From Deltaproteobacteria bacterium (lineage in GTDB: Bacteria > Bdellovibrionota_C > UBA2361 > SZUA-149 > JADYYL01), in contig JADYYL010000050.1 in assembly GCA_020853655.1 (NCBI GenBank), positions 1 to 5,500 on the forward strand: 5,500 bases of DNA, read 5' to 3'. The notes beneath the pieces were generated by a model. It worked only from the letters and a program-made list of their open reading frames with translations, ran no database searches and was not told the origin of the DNA. Positions 1 to 3,793 of this stretch are shown piece by piece. The first letter of the stretch is position 1, and each line of letters opens with the position of its first letter. The position numbers were made by a program, and so were the translations under genes.

Positions 1-47
1 CTTTCTGTGGCTGCTTTTCGCTGGTCCTTCCCATGGGGGCTTTCGCC

Positions 48-82
48 GGTGCCTCTTTTAACGGTGCCTCTTAAAGGTGCCT
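48..82. repeat. Three direct copies of GGTGCCT
   Basis: GGTGCCT occurs at 48-54, 63-69 and 76-82, with start-to-start spacings of 15 and 13 bases. The tails are also alike (CTTTTAAC, CTTAAA, TTGAAT), so this is a degenerate tandem repeat of 13-15 bases. The AT-rich tails between GC-rich heads are unlike the flanking sequence. Function is unknown; iterated protein-binding sites or a decayed minisatellite are both possible. Confidence 0.6.
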
Positions 83-97
83 TTGAATGGGGCCGTT

Positions 98-122
98 CTC
101 CGACGCCTCGGAGCGTCCTCCG
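98..122. repeat. Alternating inverted repeats, two competing hairpins
   Basis: CTCCGA (98-103) pairs perfectly with TCGGAG (108-113) around the tetraloop CGCC. The right arm can instead pair with the next block: CGGAG (109-113) with CTCCG (118-122) around CGTC. A third option pairs GACGC (102-106) with GCGTC (113-117). No T tract follows on either strand, so a simple intrinsic terminator is not supported. The pairing is seen directly; any role is unknown. Confidence 0.45.
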
Positions 123-177
123 TCGAGACCGCGCTCTTCGGTTTGGTGATTTGATCTGGGACGGGCCTCGTTTTCGA

Positions 178-219
178 TCGGGTTGTCGATGCTCCTCAAT
201 CCCGACCTCTGTTGAGGGG
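178..219. repeat. Two overlapping, mutually exclusive hairpins
   Basis: TCGGGTTG (178-185) can pair with CAA-T-CCCGA (197-205) with one bulged T. CTCCTCAA (192-199) can pair with TTGAGGGG (212-219), eight pairs including one T-G wobble, around a 12-base loop. Both use CAA at 197-199, so only one can form at a time. There is no T run after the second stem, which argues against a terminator. The second stem ends about 18 bases before the putative ATG at 238, so control of translation is conceivable but unproven. Confidence 0.4.
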
Positions 220-237
220 AACTACTGAAGGGCGTTC

Positions 238-345
238 ATGGACACCGACTTCGTGCAGCTGGATCTTCCCGCGGACTCCGCGCACCAACGGAGAGCGGGG
301 GCCAAAGCATTCAAACCGCGGGAGGTCGAACAGGGAAGGTGTTGA
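238..345 (+). CDS. Possible small ORF upstream of comEC
   Basis: An ATG at 238 opens a 35-residue frame ending at TGA 343-345. The product begins MDTDFVQLDLPADS and has a basic middle with Arg and Lys. I do not recognise it. GAAGGG at 227-232, five bases before the ATG, is a plausible ribosome binding site. Of the 34 sense codons after the start, 24 end in G or C, which fits coding sequence. The stop overlaps the comEC start region: the candidate TTG start at 342 and this TGA share TTGA, and the GTG candidate at 339 lies inside the ORF. Such an overlap suggests translational coupling. There is no membrane segment or signal peptide. It could also be a chance frame in a leader; coding is a hypothesis. 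Confidence 0.35.
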   Translation: MDTDFVQLDLPADSAHQRRAGAKAFKPREVEQGRC

Positions 346-2039
346 ACTGGGCGGGTCTGACCCTCACGATTACCCTCGCGCAGCTCGCCGCACTGTCGGG
401 GCATTCGCTCGTCGAGAGTGCGTCCCTTCTTTTCCTCTCTTCAATGCTCGGGCCTTCATGTGCTTCGCTTCTGCGTCTGGAGCGACGTCGTCACGCGGTG
501 CTCCGCGTGGCGGCGCTTCACCTCTTCTTCGGATGTGCGGCACACATTCATGCGTCGTCGATCCTTCCCGATCCCGCGTTGATCGAGGTGCTCACGAGTG
601 CAGAGTCGGATCGAGCCGAGCAGTACGGTTTGACCGAAGAGGACTCCCTCTACACGTGGGCGAAGTGGGCGGGGAGTGACGAGCTCTTCACCGGAGTCGT
701 TGCCGAGCGCGCATCTCGCAATGGGTCGGGCGACATTCACATCGTCTGCGATGGTGTCATCCGAGACAATTTGAGCATTCGGATTCTCATCCGGGTGAGT
801 GACCTGCCTTGGACGCAGGAGTCTCGCCTCGATAAGGGGGATCGATTCTCCGCCCGTATCAAGATGCTGAGCATCGAGACCCGTGCAACTGCTCCCTCCC
901 GGTTATTCTCGCGCGAGGCGAGTCTCGCGCGTCGAGGCGTCGCCGCCACGGCGCGTATCGTTGCACTTGAGTCGGCGGAGCTGGGCTGTGCGTTCTGCAA
1001 CCGTCAATCATTCTACGCCAGGCTCGACGCATCGACTGAATCAACGGCCGAACTCGGAGTGATTCTTGCTGCGTCGCTTGCCGAGGAGTCGATGCTTGGC
1101 GACGACCTTCGCGAATTGTTCCTCGATACTGGAACGTCGCACCTCATTGTCGTCTCGGGTTTTCACATCTCGATTCTGTATGGGTGCGTCTGCGTCGTTG
1201 CGGGTTGGGCCTACCGCCGCTCATCAATGCTGGTAACGCTCTGTCCAGCGCACTGTGTTGTGCCACTCTGCGGGGTCCTGTGCTGCGCCTGGTATGCCCG
1301 ATTCACGGGCTCGAATCTGCCTGTGGAGCGAGCGTTGGTGATGCTCGTTGTGCTCGCGATTGGAGAGATGCTCGGGCAACGGAGCGAGACGTTTCGGAGC
1401 CTCCTGTGTTCTGCGGTGGTCGTGCTCCTTCTCTGGCCCGGCTCGTTTCTCGAGCCGAGCTTTCAACTCACGTTCACCGCGCTTGGGGGAATACTCACGG
1501 CAAACGCGTGGGTGCGACGCCTTCGTCTCCAGTGGATGGCGCGCAACCCACTCGAAGCAGAGGTTCGTTCGTTCGGCTGGCAACTGTGGGAACTCGGGAT
1601 GCGGCTCGTTATCGCCCCCTCTCTCGCGTGTGCGTTGGCCTTTCTGGCGACCTCCCCGGTCGTGGTCATGTGGTTCGGGATGTTCCACCCGCTATCGGCT
1701 CTCACTAATCTGCTCGTGATACCCCTGTTCACGGTTGTCTGTGTCCTCGGGGGAGGGATGGGGCTCATTGCCGCGGCCCTCGCTCTACCAGGTGGTCAGC
1801 TGCTTCTTCTCTCTGTTCTGAAGGGCACAGGACTGTTCCTTGAGGTCCTCGAGCTGCTTCGCGATTTCGGTCTAACAGGGTGGGAAGTCGCACCGGAGAA
1901 AGCGCCTCTGTGGGCAATTGGGTTAACGCTCCTGTTCGCTTCATGCGCGGCGCCCATCTTGATTCAACGAAAGCGGGGTGTTACTCTTCCGGCCGATGAG
2001 TTTTCCAATTGCCTTTTAATTAGGCCCAGCGAGGTCTAA
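339..2039 (+). CDS. comEC: ComEC/Rec2-family DNA uptake channel protein (short form, no C-terminal MBL domain)
   Basis: Polytopic inner-membrane protein of the ComEC/Rec2 family, which forms the channel for single-stranded DNA during natural transformation. The N-terminus has hydrophobic segments at roughly residues 2-21, 25-45 and 54-75, followed by a soluble region (about 115-220) in the position of the DUF4131/OB-like domain. The competence domain spans about 235-520. It contains HLIVVSGFHI (268-277), matching the family SGxH signature with Phe replacing the usual Leu; NLPVERAL (326-333); the FQLTF block (375-379); and a late hydrophobic segment with the family-like LTNLLVIPL. At 566 residues it ends after the channel domain. 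Longer relatives of about 750 residues carry a metallo-beta-lactamase domain, absent here with no sign of a frameshift. The start is GTG 339 or TTG 342: no other ATG/GTG/TTG is in frame back to the TGA at 213. GGAGGT at 321-326 lies 12 bases before the GTG. The family call is firm; an uptake role is inferred. Confidence 0.88.
   Translation: MLNWAGLTLTITLAQLAALSGHSLVESASLLFLSSMLGPSCASLLRLERRRHAVLRVAALHLFFGCAAHIHASSILPDPALIEVLTSAESDRAEQYGLTEEDSLYTWAKWAGSDELFTGVVAERASRNGSGDIHIVCDGVIRDNLSIRILIRVSDLPWTQESRLDKGDRFSARIKMLSIETRATAPSRLFSREASLARRGVAATARIVALESAELGCAFCNRQSFYARLDASTESTAELGVILAASLAEESMLGDDLRELFLDTGTSHLIVVSGFHISILYGCVCVVAGWAYRRSSMLVTLCPAHCVVPLCGVLCCAWYARFTGSNLPVERALVMLVVLAIGEMLGQRSETFRSLLCSAVVVLLLWPGSFLEPSFQLTFTALGGILTANAWVRRLRLQWMARNPLEAEVRSFGWQLWELGMRLVIAPSLACALAFLATSPVVVMWFGMFHPLSALTNLLVIPLFTVVCVLGGGMGLIAAALALPGGQLLLLSVLKGTGLFLEVLELLRDFGLTGWEVAPEKAPLWAIGLTLLFASCAAPILIQRKRGVTLPADEFSNCLLIRPSEV
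910..931. repeat. Perfect 8-bp GC inverted repeat inside comEC
   Basis: CGCGCGAG (910-917) and CTCGCGCG (924-931) are perfect inverted copies around GCGAGT. It lies within the codons for the Arg-Glu-Ala-Ser-Leu-Ala-Arg stretch at the end of the soluble domain. No T tract follows on either strand, so it is not a terminator. It may simply follow from Arg/Glu/Leu codons in GC-rich DNA. Confidence 0.4.
2015..2020 (+). promoter_or_regulatory. Candidate -10 element for the pyr leader transcript
   Basis: TTTAAT matches the TATAAT consensus at five of six positions and lies in the most AT-rich stretch of the comEC 3' end (about 2001-2022). A start a few bases downstream would place the leader ATG at 2053 about 25 bases into the transcript. 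No good -35 is present at 16-18 bases upstream, so an activator or another sigma factor would be needed, or the call is wrong. A short inverted repeat, GCCT (2011-2014) and AGGC (2022-2025), brackets it. Confidence 0.2.
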
Positions 2040-2052
2040 AAGGGTGTGCCAC

Positions 2053-2235
2053 ATGTTTTTTCTTTCCTGCGCCTGCGCGGATAAAAGCCGCGCGATAACG
2101 ATCAGCCGTATCCGGCTACTTCGTTTTCGTTTCTCTGCATTCACTTTCTCCCTTTTCCCTTTTCATTTTCAACCGGACGTTACTCGCATGTCGTTTGCGC
2201 GAGACGTTTTCAATTCCGTATGGAGTCGCACATGA
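2053..2235 (+). CDS. Putative pyr leader peptide, Phe-rich, coupled to pyrR
   Basis: An ATG at 2053 opens a 60-residue frame that spans the whole leader and stops at TGA 2233-2235, sharing ATGA with the pyrR start at 2232. AAAGGG at 2039-2044 lies eight bases before the ATG, a good ribosome binding site. GTG at 2044, also in frame, is an alternative start but overlaps that site. The peptide has 11 Phe, seven of them between residues 25 and 39, because the U-rich tract is read as TTT and TTC codons; it is also rich in Arg and Ser. It has no recognisable domain. The likely job is to carry a ribosome through the U-rich tract and the following hairpin, linking UTP supply to operon expression, and to deliver ribosomes to pyrR. 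The peptide itself may have no function. That the frame stays open through the hairpin and ends exactly at pyrR argues against chance. Confidence 0.55.
   Translation: MFFLSCACADKSRAITISRIRLLRFRFSAFTFSLFPFHFQPDVTRMSFARDVFNSVWSRT
2075..2117 (+). promoter_or_regulatory. Two consecutive GC hairpins in the pyr leader (possible pause hairpins)
   Basis: GCGCGG (2075-2080) pairs with CCGCGC (2088-2093) around ATAAAAG: six pairs, plus a possible T-G wobble below. AGCCG (2104-2108) pairs with CGGCT (2113-2117) around TATC. They sit immediately before the pyrimidine-rich tract, where pause-promoting hairpins are found in UTP-sensitive leaders. The second could also work as a weak terminator since T-rich sequence follows, but its five-pair stem is short. 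The pairing is observed; pausing is inferred. Confidence 0.45.
2119..2170 (+). promoter_or_regulatory. Pyrimidine-rich (U-rich) tract in the pyr leader
   Basis: Of 52 bases, 29 are T and 17 are C, with only three G and three A. There are four TTTT runs, at 2124-2127, 2153-2156, 2160-2163 and 2166-2169. A transcript of this composition should be sensitive to UTP supply and, to a lesser extent, CTP supply. It ends seven bases before the downstream hairpin, a suitable distance for a trailing ribosome to cover the 5' arm. CTCC at 2148-2151 could also pair with the pyrR ribosome binding site GGAG, an alternative four-base interaction. Confidence 0.6.
2177..2210 (+). terminator. Putative attenuator hairpin before pyrR
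   Basis: ACGT (2177-2180) pairs with ACGT (2204-2207), and after a TA bulge CTCGC (2183-2187) pairs with GCGAG (2199-2203), around an 11-base loop. TTTT at 2207-2210 follows, its first T belonging to the stem. CGG (2174-2176) and CCG (2216-2218) could extend the structure across the T run. The stem is imperfect and the T run short, so termination would be weak by itself. Its position between the U-rich tract and pyrR, inside the leader ORF, is what supports an attenuator. It may alternatively hide the pyrR ribosome binding site. Confidence 0.4.
2222..2225 (+). promoter_or_regulatory. pyrR ribosome binding site, decides the start
   Basis: GGAG at 2222-2225 is six bases before the ATG at 2232. 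The earlier in-frame ATG at 2220 has no purine-rich site before it (ACGTTTTCAATTCCGT), and using it would place GGAG inside the gene. The 2232 ATG also forms the ATGA overlap with the leader ORF stop. Confidence 0.65.
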
Positions 2236-2819
2236 CCGAGCCGAAGAAACAAGCAGCCGAGAAAGAGGGATGGGTTCGCGTCCTTGATTCCGATGAAGTG
2301 CGGCGTGCGATTACGCGAATTGCCCACGAAATCATCGAGCGCAATAAGGGGGCGCAGTCGCTCGCTGTTGTTGGTGTGCGCACCCGCGGAGAGCACCTCG
2401 CGGAGCGAATCGCGAAGATGATTGAAGGGATTGAGAACATGACGATTCCGCGAGGAGTCGTGGATATCACCCTGTATCGAGACGACATCGCGCACAATCC
2501 CGAGCAGCCGCTTGTCCGCGGAACGGAACTCCCGTTTAACGTCGACAAGAAGGCCATCATCCTCGTTGACGACGTGCTCTTCACCGGTCGGACAATCCGC
2601 GCGGCCATTGACGCCATTATCGACTACGGGCGACCGCGCAGCGTGCAGCTTGCCGTGCTTTGCGACCGAGGCCATCGCGAACTGCCCATTCGCGCAGACT
2701 ATGTCGGCAAGAACCTCTCGAGTTCGAAGCAAGAGGTGGTGGAGGTCTGCTTGAGCGAGTCGGACGATGAAGACGCGGTCTACATTCGTCCGTCACGAAA
2801 GCCGAAGGAGGGTGCATGA
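2232..2819 (+). CDS. pyrR: PyrR bifunctional pyrimidine operon regulator / uracil phosphoribosyltransferase
   Basis: Cytoplasmic PyrR, a type I phosphoribosyltransferase fold protein. In Bacillus and relatives it binds pyr leader RNA when UMP or UTP is abundant, and it can also make UMP from uracil and PRPP. The 195-residue chain has the PRPP-binding motif IILVDDVLFTGRT (about 109-121), the VGVRTRG loop near residue 57, and VDITLYRDD. Bacillus PyrR residues implicated in RNA contact appear kept: T28 and H32 in the first helix, H148 and R149 in DRGHRELPIRADYVGKN, and K160. The N-terminus is about ten residues longer than Bacillus PyrR and charged (MTEPKKQAAEK). The start at 2232 is chosen because GGAG lies six bases upstream and the ATG overlaps the leader stop. 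It overlaps pyrB by four bases (ATGA), so it is first in the operon and likely controls its own expression. Whether it regulates RNA here is inferred. Confidence 0.95.
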   Translation: MTEPKKQAAEKEGWVRVLDSDEVRRAITRIAHEIIERNKGAQSLAVVGVRTRGEHLAERIAKMIEGIENMTIPRGVVDITLYRDDIAHNPEQPLVRGTELPFNVDKKAIILVDDVLFTGRTIRAAIDAIIDYGRPRSVQLAVLCDRGHRELPIRADYVGKNLSSSKQEVVEVCLSESDDEDAVYIRPSRKPKEGA

Positions 2820-3793
2820 GCTCGACCGACCTGAAAATCGGTCCGCACCTTCTCGGGATTCGCGGTCTCTCACGTGAACAGGTCGAGTTTATTCTCGCGA
2901 CTGCGGCGCAGTTCGTTGAGGTGAGCGAGCGTCCGATTAAACGGGTGCCGACTTTGCGCGGAAAGACGGTCGTGAACCTGTTCTTGGAAGCCTCGACGCG
3001 GACCAGAACGAGTTTCGAAATTGCGGCGAAGCGGCTCAGCGCGGATGCTGTCAACATCGGCGCGAAAGACAGCAGCGTCACGAAGGGCGAGACGCTCCTC
3101 GATACCGTCTGGACGCTCCAGGCGATGGCGCCGGATGTCATCGTGATGCGGCATCCATCGAGTGGAGCGGCGCATTTCATCGCACAACATCTCACCCGGT
3201 CTGCCGTGGTCAACGCCGGCGACGGGCTCCACGAACACCCGACGCAGGCGCTGCTTGATGCGCTCACGATCAAACAGAAGCTTGGCAAGTTGACGGGTTT
3301 GAAGATTGTGCTCGTCGGCGACGTGTTCCGTGGGCGCGTGGCGCGGTCGAATATCTTTCTCCACACGCTCCTCGGAAACGAAGTTCGTGCCGTGGCGCCA
3401 CCGACGTTCATTCCTCCGGATCTCGCCCAGCTCGGTGTGAAGCTCTATCACGATCTTCCTTCGGCGTTGGACGGAGCCGACGTCGTCATGTCGCTCCGGA
3501 TTAAGACGGAGTACCTCCAGGACGCGTTCATCCCAAGCACCGACGAATACTGCCGACGATTCTGTATCACGGAGCCAATCCTGGCGAAGTATGCGCCGGA
3601 GAGCATCGTCCTCGCGCCCGGTCCGTTCAATCGCGGAATCGAGATGTCCTCCGAAGTTGTTGATGGCCCGCGATCGCAGATTTCGAAGCAAGTGAACTAC
3701 GGCGTCGCCGTTCGGATGGCGGTGATTTACCTGCTCGCGATCCGACAGGGCGCGATGAACCTCTCCGAGCACCTCAAGGAGCATAGCGCCTAA
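2816..3793 (+). CDS. pyrB: Aspartate carbamoyltransferase catalytic chain
   Basis: Catalyses carbamoyl phosphate + L-aspartate to N-carbamoyl-L-aspartate, the committed step of UMP synthesis. The 325-residue chain has the carbamoyl-phosphate loop EASTRTRTSFE (58-68; R62 and T63 match E. coli R54 and T55), the SSVTKGET loop (86-93; S86 and K90 match S80 and K84), MRHP (111-114), and HPTQ (141-144; H141 and Q144 match H134 and Q137). Three sites near the aspartate pocket are unusual for PyrBs of this size: GDVFRGRVARSN (168-179) where HSRVARSN is common, LRIK (227-230) where LRIQ is usual, so K230 replaces the residue matching E. coli Q231, and APGPFNRG (267-274) where HPGPVNRG is usual. AAGGAGGG at 2805-2812 is the ribosome binding site. 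The ATGA overlap with pyrR and TAATG junction with pyrC mean coupled translation. No pyrI is present. Confidence 0.95.
   Translation: MSSTDLKIGPHLLGIRGLSREQVEFILATAAQFVEVSERPIKRVPTLRGKTVVNLFLEASTRTRTSFEIAAKRLSADAVNIGAKDSSVTKGETLLDTVWTLQAMAPDVIVMRHPSSGAAHFIAQHLTRSAVVNAGDGLHEHPTQALLDALTIKQKLGKLTGLKIVLVGDVFRGRVARSNIFLHTLLGNEVRAVAPPTFIPPDLAQLGVKLYHDLPSALDGADVVMSLRIKTEYLQDAFIPSTDEYCRRFCITEPILAKYAPESIVLAPGPFNRGIEMSSEVVDGPRSQISKQVNYGVAVRMAVIYLLAIRQGAMNLSEHLKEHSA

Larger units (their letters stand above)
1..237. other. Intergenic region without a convincing gene
   Basis: I see no protein gene with a credible start, ribosome binding site and recognisable product on either strand here. The + frame from a GTG at 7 gives a 73-residue Arg/Pro/Ser-rich product typical of non-coding GC-rich DNA. 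A minus-strand frame stays open from about 221 to the left edge, but has no ATG, GTG or TTG start and also reads as Arg/Lys/Pro-rich low complexity. The stretch does contain a triplicated heptamer (48-82), a chain of alternating inverted repeats (98-122) and two overlapping hairpins (178-219), listed separately. No sigma70-type promoter stands out; TTGATC at 151-156 resembles a -35 box but lacks a fitting -10. The region may be the 3' flank of an upstream gene and the 5' leader of comEC. Confidence 0.6.
2040..2231 (+). promoter_or_regulatory. pyr operon leader, putative pyrimidine-responsive attenuator
   Basis: This 192-base stretch between comEC and pyrR carries, in order, a ribosome binding site, a translatable leader ORF, two GC hairpins (2075-2093 and 2104-2117), a pyrimidine-rich tract (2119-2170), a hairpin with a short T run (2177-2210) and the pyrR ribosome binding site (2222-2225). 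In enterobacterial pyrBI, low UTP makes RNA polymerase pause in a U-rich stretch. The ribosome on the leader ORF then catches up and prevents terminator formation. The order here matches that logic. I looked for the PyrR-binding core known from Bacillus (ARUCCAGAGAGG-like) and did not find it. Control by PyrR, by UTP-dependent pausing, or both is therefore open. No separate terminator for comEC is evident, so read-through from comEC is possible. Confidence 0.6.

Noticed and set aside
30..37. Palindrome CCCATGGG
   Set aside because: An isolated 8-bp palindrome is expected by chance and has no supporting context.
1..221. Minus-strand frame open from about 221 to the left edge
   Set aside because: There is no ATG, GTG or TTG start in the frame, and the translation is Arg/Lys/Pro-rich low complexity. 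It could only be revived by sequence to the left of the window or by homology.
2075..2093. The first leader hairpin as the comEC terminator
   Set aside because: The GC stem is good, but it is followed by GATAACG and not by T residues. A T run lies before the stem instead.
2220..2231. Upstream ATG at 2220 as the pyrR start
   Set aside because: It has no ribosome binding site before it. The ATG at 2232 has GGAG at the right distance and overlaps the leader ORF stop.
2870..3784. Long minus-strand open frame (304 codons) opposite pyrB, and another of 264 codons at 2617-3411
   Set aside because: Both lie opposite genes with unmistakable family motifs and give Arg-rich products without recognisable domains. 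They are mirror effects of codon bias in GC-rich DNA.
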